Assembly (NCBI RefSeq): GCF_002741055.1
Contig: NZ_CP016809.1
Coordinates: forward strand, 682,001-746,000
Source: Paenibacillus ihbetae
GTDB lineage: Bacteria > Bacillota > Bacilli > Paenibacillales > Paenibacillaceae
Length of the DNA: 64,000 bases
Direction: 5' to 3'
The notes under the pieces are model-generated. The model saw only the letters and a program-made list of their open reading frames with translations. It searched no databases and had not been told where the DNA came from. Below, one piece after another: positions 9,401 through 16,463 of this stretch (position 1 is its first letter; each line of letters begins with the position of its first letter). Both the position numbers and the translations under genes were made by a program.

Positions 9401-9903
9401 AGGGTATCCTGGGATGTCTCCAGGAGAAGGGCATCCACTTTACCCTCGATTAATGCAATAGCTTGCTCTTCATAGCTTGCGACCAGCTCTGCGAAGGTAA
9501 CGCCTCCGGTTACGGACAACGTCTTTGTCGTTGGTCCCATTGCCCCGATCACAAAACGCGGCTGCTCCGGTGTCGAATATTTATCGGCAGCGGCTCGTGC
9601 CAGCCGTGCGGCCTCCAAGTTGATTTCCCGGGCAAGCTGAGGTATATCGTATTCCGCCAGCACAACCGAGGTTGCGCCGAAGGTATTGGTTTCGATCAAA
9701 TCGGCACCTGCCGCCAGATACTGCTCATGGATGTTCTGGATGACATCCGGCCGGTAAATGACGAGTGTTTCATTGCATCCTTCCAGTTCGGCGCCGCCGA
9801 AATCGTCAGCCGAGAGGTCCTCCCGCTGGATCATCGTACCCATGGCACCGTCAAGGATTAATATTCGTTCTTTCAGTACTTCCTGTAAGCTAGGCTTGTT
9901 CAA
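6463..9903 (-). CDS. metH: cobalamin-dependent methionine synthase
   Basis: The 1146-aa protein contains all four MetH modules. These are a homocysteine-binding barrel (LDGAMGTM near residue 20; zinc cysteines in GLNCATG and GGCCGTTPEH near 290), a pterin-binding domain beginning at GERTNVLGS near 340, a cobalamin domain with GDVHDIGKN, whose histidine is the lower axial ligand, and a C-terminal AdoMet reactivation domain. It transfers methyl from methyl-tetrahydrofolate to homocysteine. The start is TTG at 9903, preceded at 8 nt by GGGGAGG. I see no S-box or cobalamin riboswitch in the 168-bp upstream gap. It is divergent from mtnD, another gene of methionine metabolism. Confidence 0.95.
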   Translation of the reverse strand: MNKPSLQEVLKERILILDGAMGTMIQREDLSADDFGGAELEGCNETLVIYRPDVIQNIHEQYLAAGADLIETNTFGATSVVLAEYDIPQLAREINLEAARLARAAADKYSTPEQPRFVIGAMGPTTKTLSVTGGVTFAELVASYEEQAIALIEGKVDALLLETSQDTLNVKAGSIGIRQAFEKTGITLPIMISGTIEPMGTTLAGQNIEAFYISLEHLNPISIGLNCATGPEFMRDHIRSLSEMSRSAISCYPNAGLPDENGQYHESPESLAQKMAAFAEKGWLNIAGGCCGTTPEHISALKDAMSRFNPRPLTGTHLPALSGIEPVYIEQDNRPYMVGERTNVLGSRKFKRLIVEGKYEEASEIARAQVKNGAHIIDICVQDPDREEAEDMVKFLELVAKKVKVPLMIDTTDPEVIDIALQYSQGKAIINSINLEDGEEKFERVIPLVHKYGAAVVVGTIDENGQAITREDKLKVAKRSYDLLVHKYGVLPEDIIFDTLVFPVGTGDEQYIGSAKETIEGIRLIKEAMPKVHTILGISNVSFGLPEAGREVLNSVYLYECTKAGLDYAIVNTEKLERYASIPEEERRLAEDLIYRTNDETLAAFVAAFRDKKVEKKEKVSNLSLEERLASYVVEGSKEGLIPDLNEALKKYGPLDIINGPLMAGMTEVGRLFNNNELIVAEVLQSAEVMKASVAHLEPFMEKNETSVKGKIMLATVKGDVHDIGKNLVEIILSNNGYEIVNLGIKVPPEQIIEAYRREKPDAIGLSGLLVKSAQQMVLTAQDLKNAGIDVPIMVGGAALTRKFTKTRIRPEYDGMVLYAKDAMEGLDLANKLSDPHQRAEMAKDIEAEMEADAAAPQAVKVMPKLSEGLRSKISTEAPVYIPPDMERHVLRNYPISHILPYINMQMLLGHHLGLKGSVEQLLKANDPKAVSLKETVDGILNEAIQSGIIQAHAMYRFFPAQGRDNDILIYDPADPSKILHTFTFPRQQVEPYLCLADFLKPVDSGIMDYVGFLVVTAGHGVGKLSGEWKDKGDYLRSHALQAVALETAEGLAERVHHMMRDTWGFPDPADMTMKQRLGARYQGIRVSFGYPACPDLEDQEPLFRLMQPEDIGVALTEGFMMEPEASVSAMVFSHPEAHYFNVDKA

Positions 9904-10006
9904 CTCATAAACCTCCCCGGAAAACGTTAAATCTTAGTGTATCAGAATCCTTTTCAATAGAAAAGGCGAAATATGCGCCACAGCGCGTATTATTCATGAT
10001 TTACAG

Positions 10007-10035
10007 ATGACAAAACGCGGTGACGCGTCTATAAT
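10007..10035 (+). promoter_or_regulatory. sigma-A promoter of mtnD
   Basis: ATGACA (10007-10012) and TATAAT (10030-10035) are separated by exactly 17 bp. They lie about 36 bp upstream of the mtnD start. Eleven of twelve consensus bases match. Confidence 0.75.
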
Positions 10036-10071
10036 ACATATTAAACCAACTGGAGAAAGAGGGTTAGACCT

Positions 10072-10608
10072 ATGGCAGAAATCGTGATTCGTAATACGAA
10101 CGAACGCATTAGCGGGGAAGAAAATGTTCGTGAATTCCTGGAAAAACAAGAGGTGCTGTACGAGCATTGGAATATGGATAAGTTCCCGGCTGATCTTCAA
10201 GAGAAATTTCAGCTGAGCGATGAGGATAAGCAGCGTATTCTCGACACATTCGATCCTGAAATTCGTGACCTGGCTGCTCGTCGAGGCTACAAAATTTGGG
10301 ATATCATCACGCTCTCCGAATCCACTCCGAATCTTGAGGAGCTGCTCCAGAAGTTCGAAGAGGTTCACACGCACTCCGAGGATGAAATCCGTGCGATTGT
10401 AGGCGGTAAAGGCATCTTCATTATAAAAGGCTCCGAGGACGTAGGCTATTTCAATGTTGAGCTTGAGCCGGGCGATGTCATTTCGGTTCCGGAAAATACG
10501 CCTCACTTCTTCACGCTGATGGATAACAAGCAGATTGTGGCCGTGCGTCTCTTTATTGAAGAGAATGGCTGGATTGCCACACCGGTGGCGGATCCGCAAT
10601 TCCAATAA
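10072..10608 (+). CDS. mtnD: acireductone dioxygenase
   Basis: This is a 178-aa cupin. The metal-binding motif HTHSEDEIR supplies two histidines and a glutamate near residues 103-109, and NTPHFFTL supplies the third histidine near 145. In the methionine salvage pathway the Fe form yields the keto-acid precursor of methionine and formate. The gene is monocistronic, with a GAAAGAGGG ribosome site, its own promoter and a terminator 44 bp downstream. No other mtn gene is in the window. Confidence 0.93.
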   Translation: MAEIVIRNTNERISGEENVREFLEKQEVLYEHWNMDKFPADLQEKFQLSDEDKQRILDTFDPEIRDLAARRGYKIWDIITLSESTPNLEELLQKFEEVHTHSEDEIRAIVGGKGIFIIKGSEDVGYFNVELEPGDVISVPENTPHFFTLMDNKQIVAVRLFIEENGWIATPVADPQFQ

Positions 10609-10651
10609 ACCACAAGGTTTAAGGATGAACGCTTATTGATGCTACACAAAC

Positions 10652-10701
10652 AAAAAGGCAGCCCACGACCCGCCAGCGGCGCGTTCCGGTGCTGCCTTTT
10701 T
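10652..10701. terminator. bidirectional terminator between mtnD and lipoprotein
   Basis: AAAAAGGCAGC (10652-10662) pairs with GCTGCCTTTTT (10691-10701). The A and T tails make it usable by both converging genes. Confidence 0.85.
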
Positions 10702-10717
10702 GCAATATTCCGATCGT

Positions 10718-11122
10718 TTATTCCGTTACCGTAAGCTCCTTAAGCGGCATGGAATGCTGCCCTCTGGCGGTTACGTGAGATATGATGCGGTAGGTCCCGG
10801 GCTGATCGAAGGTTTTCTCCAGCTTGTAAATACCGCCCTCGTCATGCTCGATCGGCACCGTTGCCGATAAGCCCCCGCCTTCCTGCGTGACCTCGATCTC
10901 AACCTTATCGGCATCTTCAACCGGCTGGCCGGCCTGCGTTACCTTTGCCTGAATGAAGACCTTCTCGCCAACTGCAACCGTTTCCGGATTTATCGTCAGA
11001 TCCACGATGATCGGTTCGGCGAGCGTATCTTCATCCAAATCCGCCTTGCTGTCATTACATGCTGCCAGGGCGACCGCCATCAGCACCATCGCCGCAAGCA
11101 ATGCTAACTTTCTTCTTGTCAT
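10718..11122 (-). CDS. FixH/YtkA-like lipoprotein
   Basis: The 134-aa protein has a basic N-terminus, a hydrophobic stretch and the lipobox LAAC ending at Cys21, so it should be anchored to the outer face of the membrane. The mature part is one beta-rich domain with the VGEKVFIQAKVTQAGQPV and GTYRIISHVTARGQH segments seen in YtkA/FixH-like proteins. These are often found near respiratory or copper functions, but the role here is unknown. A TATAAT (11201-11206, minus strand) and an Fnr/Crp-type palindrome lie upstream. Confidence 0.75.
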   Translation of the reverse strand: MTRRKLALLAAMVLMAVALAACNDSKADLDEDTLAEPIIVDLTINPETVAVGEKVFIQAKVTQAGQPVEDADKVEIEVTQEGGGLSATVPIEHDEGGIYKLEKTFDQPGTYRIISHVTARGQHSMPLKELTVTE

Positions 11123-11200
11123 GCACTACACCTCTTTACAATATCGTGCCTATGTATGCTGCACGCCATGGTCCGGATCTTGCACAATCAGCTCACCATC

Positions 11201-11264
11201 ATTATATCCCAACAACCTTTTTTTTCGATCTCATGAAGCTTACAATTGTGTGACGTTTCTCACA
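11201..11264 (-). promoter_or_regulatory. lipoprotein promoter with Crp/Fnr-type operator
   Basis: The minus strand reads TATAAT at 11206-11201 with only a weak -35. TGTGA-N6-TCACA lies at 11249-11264, extended to an 18-bp palindrome GTGTGA...TCACAC. Its centre is about 61.5 bp upstream of the expected transcription start, a standard activator position. The TGTGA-N6-TCACA consensus is that of Bacillus Fnr and of Crp-type regulators; which protein binds is inference. Confidence 0.55.
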
Positions 11265-11299
11265 CGGATTGACAAGACGAGATGATCCGAGATCAGGTA

Positions 11300-11343
11300 A
11301 GAAAAAAACAGCCCGGAAGTCGCGATAACCGCATCCAGGCTGT
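11300..11343 (-). terminator. terminator of the HAD phosphatase gene
   Basis: On the minus strand ACAGCCTGG pairs with CCGGGCTGT (one G-T pair) and is followed by eight T residues. Confidence 0.8.
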
Positions 11344-11400
11344 GCCATATGTATTCGCCATCGTATATCTCGTCGAACAAATCGATTGGCTTATATGCTT

Positions 11401-12192
11401 TTAAAGAGTGGACAAAATGGCGTGAAGCTCGGACAAATGCTTGATCTCAAACTCCGGAACAATGGCAGGATCCTTCGGCCGGTCCACCCGGTTGATCCAG
11501 ACGGTATGAAGTCCGGCCGCATTGCCGCCCTTGATATCCGTCGTCAGCTTATCGCCCACCATGACTGCCTCGCCAGGCTTAGCGTCAAGCAGTCCAAGCG
11601 CATGCTGGAAGATCGACACATCCGGCTTGCCTTTGCCGAAGTCGCCTGAAATGACAATGTGGTCAAAATAAGGAGTCAGCTCGGGAACACCATCAAGCTT
11701 TTCCTGCTGAAGATCCGGGCTGCCGTTTGTGAGCAGCAGCAGCTTCACCTTTCCTTGCAGTTCCTTCAGCACATCAAACGTTTCTTCATATACATAAGGT
11801 CTGGCCCTGCGCTCTGCCGCAAACCGCTCTGCCAGCGTTTCGGCGAGGCTTTCATTCTGAACGCCTACCCGTGCAAGACCGCGGCGCCAGGATTCCTTCC
11901 GATATATCGGTGCAAGCTCCTGTAATCTTCGAAATTCCGGCTGTGTTCCAGCCGTAAAATTCGCCCACAGCCCCTCGAAGGGATTGATCCCGATCATCTG
12001 GGTAAATGCAAAGGTATCATAGGATGCGTACAGTGATCGTGCCTCTTCCCGTACCGCATTCAGCAGCTCCTTGGCATCAACCCCCGCTGCAGAAGCTCCT
12101 GCTTCTGCCGTCACTTCAAAGGCTTCTTCCACGCTTCGTTCATCCCATAACAACGTATCATCCAAGTCAAACAACACGGCAGTAATCGGCAT
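11401..12192 (-). CDS. HAD-family hydrolase (YjjG/YsbA-type phosphatase)
   Basis: The 263-aa protein has motif I LFDLDDTLLWDE near residue 8, motif II LLLTNGSPD near 150, a lysine in FGKGKPDVSIF near 185 and motif III EAVMVGDKLTTDIKGG near 210. The helical cap between motifs I and II makes it HAD subclass I. It is probably a nucleotide or sugar phosphatase; the substrate is not evident. Monocistronic, with a clear terminator. Confidence 0.8.
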   Translation of the reverse strand: MPITAVLFDLDDTLLWDERSVEEAFEVTAEAGASAAGVDAKELLNAVREEARSLYASYDTFAFTQMIGINPFEGLWANFTAGTQPEFRRLQELAPIYRKESWRRGLARVGVQNESLAETLAERFAAERRARPYVYEETFDVLKELQGKVKLLLLTNGSPDLQQEKLDGVPELTPYFDHIVISGDFGKGKPDVSIFQHALGLLDAKPGEAVMVGDKLTTDIKGGNAAGLHTVWINRVDRPKDPAIVPEFEIKHLSELHAILSTL

Positions 12193-12231
12193 GTTCTCCC
12201 TCTCCCTTTGTACGATTAAGCAATATATATA

Positions 12232-12756
12232 TTAATGATGTTCTACCGGAATATGATGGGCCTTCGCGAACTCTTCAAGCCGTTCTCCCATCGCTTGGGT
12301 GTCGTACAAATTGATCATACGCGAAAATACCCAGTTGCCTGCTTTCCCCTTGCCTTGTATGACGACAGAGCCTGACGCGATTTTGATCTTCTCGATCTCC
12401 GAAGCGGACAATCTTCGCTCCCGATTGAACTTCATGGTGGACACGGATGAACGCTCGATCTTTAGATAGGGCTTGCGCAGGAAAATCATCAACGCAAGCA
12501 GAATGTACAGACCGACGCCGACCCAGTTCAATACATCATTGCTTTGGCCGGTCGTTTTAGCCGTTGCGGAGCCGAGAAGCGCATAAAGGGCTGCAAGGGC
12601 AAGCAGTACGATCGGCAGCACATATTTCCGTCCCTTAAACACGTCCATTTGATCGGAAATGGCAGATCCTTGATAGGTGGACATTCCCTGCTTCTTCCGT
12701 TTTTTGTTCAGTTGCTGCAAATTTTTGCTGACTTTTCGTTCCCAAGATCTTGACAT
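12232..12756 (-). CDS. hypothetical membrane protein
   Basis: The 174-aa protein has a strongly basic N-terminus (NKKRKKQG near residue 17) and two predicted membrane helices (about 45-63 and 77-92). A C-terminal soluble domain follows (LKIERSSVSTMKFNRERRLS...), which resembles the PH-like domains of small Bacillales membrane proteins. No catalytic motif. It lies 39 bp from the HAD gene and may share its transcript. Confidence 0.65.
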   Translation of the reverse strand: MSRSWERKVSKNLQQLNKKRKKQGMSTYQGSAISDQMDVFKGRKYVLPIVLLALAALYALLGSATAKTTGQSNDVLNWVGVGLYILLALMIFLRKPYLKIERSSVSTMKFNRERRLSASEIEKIKIASGSVVIQGKGKAGNWVFSRMINLYDTQAMGERLEEFAKAHHIPVEHH

Positions 12757-12873
12757 ATTGTTCCTCCCGAATCTGATATCCCTTGCTCTATCTATAAAAG
12801 TTGAACCAATGAATGGATGTTAGGGCAAGTGCGTTAATGCCTAATGGCTTCTGATGATTTATGGACTCGGAGC

Positions 12874-13080
12874 CTAGTGCTTCAGACGGGGACCGCCCTT
12901 TTGGTCGTTATCATCAACCCATTCGATCGATTCCAGCTGCTGTCTGAAGTTTTTGCGAATATTGTTAAGGTAGATTTCCCGAAGCTCTGCCCGTTCCTTC
13001 AGTTCCTCTTCGGTCAACCCCTCGCTTTTCTGCTTGCGTGCCAATGTATTGATGCGTTCTACCAATGTATCGATGTCCAT
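12874..13080 (-). CDS. ynzC: DUF896 family protein
   Basis: The 68-aa protein starts MDIDTLVERINTLARK, followed by the GLTEEELKERAELR helix-hairpin typical of DUF896 (UPF0291). In B. subtilis ynzC lies in the LexA-regulated yneA-yneB-ynzC operon. Here yneB is absent and a terminator separates ynzC from yneA. A good GGAGGAG ribosome site precedes the ATG, and a TATAAT lies in the upstream gap (about 13106-13111), so it probably has its own promoter. Confidence 0.85.
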   Translation of the reverse strand: MDIDTLVERINTLARKQKSEGLTEEELKERAELREIYLNNIRKNFRQQLESIEWVDDNDQKGGPRLKH

Positions 13081-13121
13081 GGTTTCTCCTCCATTTTAAA
13101 TATCATTATAACTTAACCATG

Positions 13122-13161
13122 TGAAAAAGAGCTTGTCAAGGCGAATACCCTTGCAAGCTCT
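13122..13161 (-). terminator. terminator between yneA and ynzC
   Basis: On the minus strand GAGCTTG (13160-13154) pairs with CAAGCTC (13135-13129), with a further CAAGG/CCTTG inner stem, and is followed by TTTTT. It would stop yneA transcripts before ynzC. Confidence 0.8.
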
Positions 13162-13354
13162 TGCATTCCATAAATATAAACATATAAAGGAAGGAACGTA
13201 ATGATCGATATCAAAAGAATATCCGATAACTCTATCATTCTATGGTTAATTTCAGATGTGAAAATAAATGATCAGTGAATGACGAGTGTCACTTCGCCCT
13301 TGCGGTGATCATGTTAAACCGAACGTCCCAGCGTGCAGCCTCCTGAACGGATGC

Positions 13355-13726
13355 TTACCATACCGGCAAGGATAATACATCACCGGCCTGAATATCCGGC
13401 CCCTTCAAGCCGTTATTTCTGCGAATGGTATCGATATATACCCGAATGTCCACATTCTCCGGCTTATGAACGGAAGCGATCTTCCACAAGGAGTCACCCG
13501 ATTGAACAATAACTTGCTTCTCTCCGGTCGGTTCTTCCGTTCCCCCGGCGAATACGGAGTATGCGCCTGTCCAACCGAATACAACGATAAGCAGAATGAT
13601 CAGAAGCTTCGTTAACGGGAGGGAAGCGATCTTTGACTTTATCTGATGGATCCAGGCTTCGGAGCCGGAACCCGTCTCTGTCGGTATATTCTCATAAATG
13701 CTGCGGTATGTACTATATTTCAACAT
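13355..13726 (-). CDS. yneA: YneA-like SOS cell-division suppressor with LysM domain
   Basis: The 123-aa protein has a cytoplasmic N-terminus, one membrane helix (LTKLLIILLIVVFGWTGAYS, about residues 38-57) and an extracellular LysM domain (IVQSGDSLWKIA ... GDVLSLPVW). Size, topology and position divergent from lexA match YneA, which delays septation during SOS in Bacillus. LexA boxes overlap its promoter. The function is transferred from B. subtilis by synteny and architecture. Confidence 0.85.
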   Translation of the reverse strand: MLKYSTYRSIYENIPTETGSGSEAWIHQIKSKIASLPLTKLLIILLIVVFGWTGAYSVFAGGTEEPTGEKQVIVQSGDSLWKIASVHKPENVDIRVYIDTIRRNNGLKGPDIQAGDVLSLPVW

Positions 13727-13740
13727 GAAATATCATCCCC

Positions 13741-13869
13741 CAAACAAGTGTTCTCTTAACTACAAATCGATAATAACACGAACACTTGTTTGTTTCAATA
13801 CCCAATCGAACATTTGTTCCAATTATTTTAGAACTTATGTTTGTACGAACGGCAGTTCTATGTTATAAT
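13741..13869. promoter_or_regulatory. divergent yneA/lexA control region with five LexA boxes
   Basis: Five CGAAC-N4-GTTCG-type boxes are present: CAAACAAGTGTTCT (13741-13754), CGAACACTTGTTTG (13779-13792), CGAACATTTGTTCC (13807-13820), AGAACTTATGTTTG (13830-13843) and CGAACGGCAGTTCT (13846-13859). The lexA promoter is TTGTAC (13841-13846), 17 bp, TATAAT (13864-13869). The yneA promoter on the minus strand is TTGAAA (13798-13793), 17 bp, TATTAT (13775-13770). One box sits in the spacer of each promoter, so LexA would block both. Confidence 0.85.
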
Positions 13870-13903
13870 TTTCCCAAACGTTACTAAATGGGGTTGATAC
13901 GGC

Positions 13904-14530
13904 ATGTCGAAAATATCCAGCCGCCAGCTGGCGATCTTAGAGTTTATCCGAAACGAAGTTCGTAGCAAAGGCTATCCGCCTTCTGTCCGGGAAATCGGCG
14001 AGGCTGTCGGACTAGCTTCCAGTTCAACAGTCCACGGCCACCTTGACCGCCTGGAGAAGAAAGGCTTGATCCGCCGCGACCCTACGAAGCCAAGAGCCAT
14101 TGAGCTGCTTGGCCAGGAAGAATCCGAGAGCAGCAACCTGTTTACCCACACCATCGCCCGGGTTCCCGTAGTCGGCAAAGTTACAGCCGGGGTTCCGATC
14201 ACGGCGACCGAGAACATCGAAGATTATTTCCCGCTGCCGCAGCACTATGTGGGCGACGACAAGGTGTTCATGTTGTCCGTCGTCGGCGACAGTATGATCG
14301 AAGCAGGCATCCACAGCGGCGATTATGTGATCGTCCGTCAACAGCAAACCGCCGATAACGGCGATATTGTCGTGGCCATGACGGAAGAGGACGAAGCAAC
14401 GGTGAAGACCTTTTACAAGGAGAAGGACCATATTCGGCTTCAGCCGGAGAACCCAAGTTATGAGCCGCTGCGCCTCAATCACGTGACGATCCTCGGTAAA
14501 GTCATTGGATTGTTCCGCGATGTTCACTAG
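13904..14530 (+). CDS. lexA: LexA SOS repressor/autoprotease
   Basis: The 208-aa protein has an N-terminal winged helix-turn-helix ([20 protein letters not shown], about residues 25-44). The self-cleavage site is Ala95-Gly96 (TAGVP), the catalytic Ser is 130 ([10 protein letters not shown]) and the Lys is 168 (EATVKTF). On RecA activation it cleaves itself and releases SOS genes. It is autoregulated by the boxes in the divergent control region. Length and all catalytic residues are normal. Confidence 0.97.
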   Translation: MSKISSRQLAILEFIRNEVRSKGYPPSVREIGEAVGLASSSTVHGHLDRLEKKGLIRRDPTKPRAIELLGQEESESSNLFTHTIARVPVVGKVTAGVPITATENIEDYFPLPQHYVGDDKVFMLSVVGDSMIEAGIHSGDYVIVRQQQTADNGDIVVAMTEEDEATVKTFYKEKDHIRLQPENPSYEPLRLNHVTILGKVIGLFRDVH

Positions 14531-14548
14531 CATAGGCTCAACCCATTA

Positions 14549-14595
14549 GAACCCGCTCCCTCTTCAACAAGAGGATGAGCGGGTTCTATTATTCT
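14549..14595 (+). terminator. lexA terminator
   Basis: AGAACCCGCTC (14549-14559) pairs with GAGCGGGTTCT (14577-14587), followed by a T-rich stretch (ATTATTCT). Confidence 0.85.
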
Positions 14596-14870
14596 AGCGG
14601 TGATATGCTAGATATAATATTCCTGTAACCTCAGATCCAAAAATACCCTCCAACTACATACAGGACAGCATCGGGTTAAACCTTACCTTGGAATCTGAAA
14701 ACAACCGCCGCGTAAGATCGGAAACGATCAAACGCGCAAATATTTGCCTAATGACGCAGGAACTTAGCAAGATGGGCAGATAGATATGGCCGATCAAACA
14801 AATGACCAGCCGTTTTAAAGATACATATTTTTATCCATGGAATACTTCAGTCAAGATTTAGTATGGTCCG
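14596..14870. other. unassigned gap between lexA and tusA
   Basis: Both flanking genes end here. I see a TATAAT-like hexamer near 14614, short hairpins such as ATCGGAAACGAT (about 14718-14729) and a plus-strand frame of about 58 codons without a start codon. No riboswitch or gene family is recognised. Confidence 0.3.
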
Positions 14871-15095
14871 TTACTTCTTCTGAACCGTAATCGACCAGGA
14901 TGCATCCGTAAGCTGAACGAAATTAGTAATTTTGTGGCCCGCTTCGGCAGCCCAACGCGGAATACTTTCCGTTGCCTGCGTGCAGTCAAAATCGATCTCC
15001 AGCTCGTCGCCGCTTTTTAGAGATTCCATCGCTTCTTTCGCTTCAATCAAAGGAAAAGGACATACCATTCCAAGCACAGCTAATTTTTGTTTCAT
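14871..15095 (-). CDS. tusA: TusA-family sulfur carrier
   Basis: The 74-aa protein begins MKQKLAVLGMVCPFP. The CPxP motif (Cys12) carries the persulfide sulfur in TusA proteins. It lies 12 bp after the YeeE/TsuA transporter gene on the same strand. This TsuA-TusA pairing is known for thiosulfate uptake, in which TusA takes over sulfur from imported thiosulfate. Gene symbol by family, not by proof of orthology to E. coli tusA. Confidence 0.85.
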   Translation of the reverse strand: MKQKLAVLGMVCPFPLIEAKEAMESLKSGDELEIDFDCTQATESIPRWAAEAGHKITNFVQLTDASWSITVQKK

Positions 15096-15107
15096 TAATA
15101 TAACCTC

Positions 15108-16181
15108 CTAAGCCGTTGTCGTTTGATAAACTGCCGCCTTCTTCTTGGCGCTGGCACGTGGTCGCACATATACAAAATAAGAAGCTGCCCACGTACCTAA
15201 AATCATAAAGATTAAGGATACCCAACCCTGCCACGTCATCATCGCCGTCATGACCAGGCCGTTTCCGATGGAGCAGCCGCCTGCCCAGCTGGCCCCGAAC
15301 CCCATCAAAATGCCGCCGGAAAAACTGGATACGGCCGTCTTGGCATCAGGAGCCCGGAAGCGAAACTCGCGGCTTCCTTTGGCGGCGACGAATGAGCCTA
15401 GGAAAATACCTAGTACAAGGAACACGCCCCAATTCAAATATTTGTCGCCATCTCCGGTTACCAGATACTGAAGAATGTTAGCGGAAGGCGTGGTAATTCC
15501 AAGCCCCGACATCCTGCCCGTCGCTTCGCTCAGCGGCCATGCCAATAAAGCAACCAGTCCGACGAGGATCGCGGTGAAGAACGGATGCCAGCGCTTCTCG
15601 AACAACAGATGATTAAGGCCTTTACGCTTCGGCGGCAGCGACGGAATAAACACTTTTGGCTTGCGCAGCTGCTTGACGACAAGAAAAATAGTAATTAGAG
15701 CAAGTAAAGCGATAAATGGCCATACCGATAAACCGAACGTGGCCGGAATGGAGTTCGTAGGTGTTGAAATTCCTTTAAGGCTGTTGTTCACCGGCGACAG
15801 GGCTCCGGATTTCATAACAGCGCTCATCCCCATGTATCCGAAAAGAGCGATCCAGCTTCCGATCAGCCCTTCCCCTGCCCGATACCATGTCCCTGTCGCA
15901 CAGCCGCCGGCCAATATAATGCCTATTCCAAATATGAAAGAACCGAGGATCGTAGCCAGCCAGTTAAACTCCCCGGCTTGGAACTGAATAAGTCCCATCT
16001 GGATCAATGCGAATACGCCGATACTCTGTACGCTGATCGCAATCAGCAGCGCGTAAAACATCCGGTTATCTTTTGTCAGATACATATCCCGGAATCCACC
16101 TGTCAGACAAAAACGTCCCCGCTGCATGACAAATCCGAGTAAAGCACCGCATAATAATCCTGTAATAATCATTTGTGCCAA
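15108..16181 (-). CDS. tsuA: YeeE/YedE thiosulfate transporter
   Basis: This is a 357-aa polytopic membrane protein with an internal repeat. Each half has the GGC/RGRFC-type cysteine loops typical of YeeE: MQRGRFCLTGGFRD near residue 22, GGCATGTWYRAGEG near 90 and WAGGCSIGNGL near 290. These cysteines relay thiosulfate in the structurally known TsuA. Forms an operon with tusA. The ribosome site is weak, but the ATG and N-terminus match the family. Confidence 0.88.
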   Translation of the reverse strand: MAQMIITGLLCGALLGFVMQRGRFCLTGGFRDMYLTKDNRMFYALLIAISVQSIGVFALIQMGLIQFQAGEFNWLATILGSFIFGIGIILAGGCATGTWYRAGEGLIGSWIALFGYMGMSAVMKSGALSPVNNSLKGISTPTNSIPATFGLSVWPFIALLALITIFLVVKQLRKPKVFIPSLPPKRKGLNHLLFEKRWHPFFTAILVGLVALLAWPLSEATGRMSGLGITTPSANILQYLVTGDGDKYLNWGVFLVLGIFLGSFVAAKGSREFRFRAPDAKTAVSSFSGGILMGFGASWAGGCSIGNGLVMTAMMTWQGWVSLIFMILGTWAASYFVYVRPRASAKKKAAVYQTTTA

Positions 16182-16218
16182 ATTCGATGCCCCCTTATCT
16201 ATTAATCCGACTAATTCA

Positions 16219-16260
16219 ATATACTTTGTATACTATACGATTTTACTTACACGGATCCAA
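16219..16260 (-). promoter_or_regulatory. tsuA promoter with overlapping inverted repeat
   Basis: On the minus strand TTGGAT (16260-16255), 17 bp, TATAGT (16237-16232). TATAC-AAA-GTATA (16220-16232) overlaps the -10 and start region and could be an operator. No known sulfur-regulator box was recognised. Confidence 0.55.
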
Positions 16261-16423
16261 GGAGTCAATGATTTTTGATCAGGAAAAAAGTTACAAGTCA
16301 CGGTAATTTCTTAGTCGTCTTAATCAACCGCATATTTCACATGCAGCTTTTGTTCTCTAGTTTAAATATCCCTGGATATTCACTAAAAGGTAACCGGATT
16401 TAAAAGCAATTATAAAAAATCAT

Positions 16424-16447
16424 TAAAAAAGCACCCCAAAGGATGCT
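16424..16447 (-). terminator. terminator of the ECF sigma/anti-sigma operon
   Basis: On the minus strand GCATCC-TTTG-GGGTGC is followed by TTTTTT. The stem is short but lies 17 bp after the anti-sigma stop codon. Confidence 0.65.
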
Positions 16448-16463
16448 CATTATATTTTGCACA

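Noticed and set aside
6494..9861. Several long frames opposite or overlapping metH
   Set aside because: Shadows of a GC-balanced 1146-codon gene; none has a start signal or family.
9904..10071. S-box or cobalamin riboswitch before metH
   Set aside because: The gap is short and shared with mtnD; no conserved riboswitch elements are visible.
13201..13278. 25-codon plus-strand frame with AAGGAAGG upstream
   Set aside because: Too short, no family, and the possible promoter nearly overlaps the ribosome site; kept only as a note.
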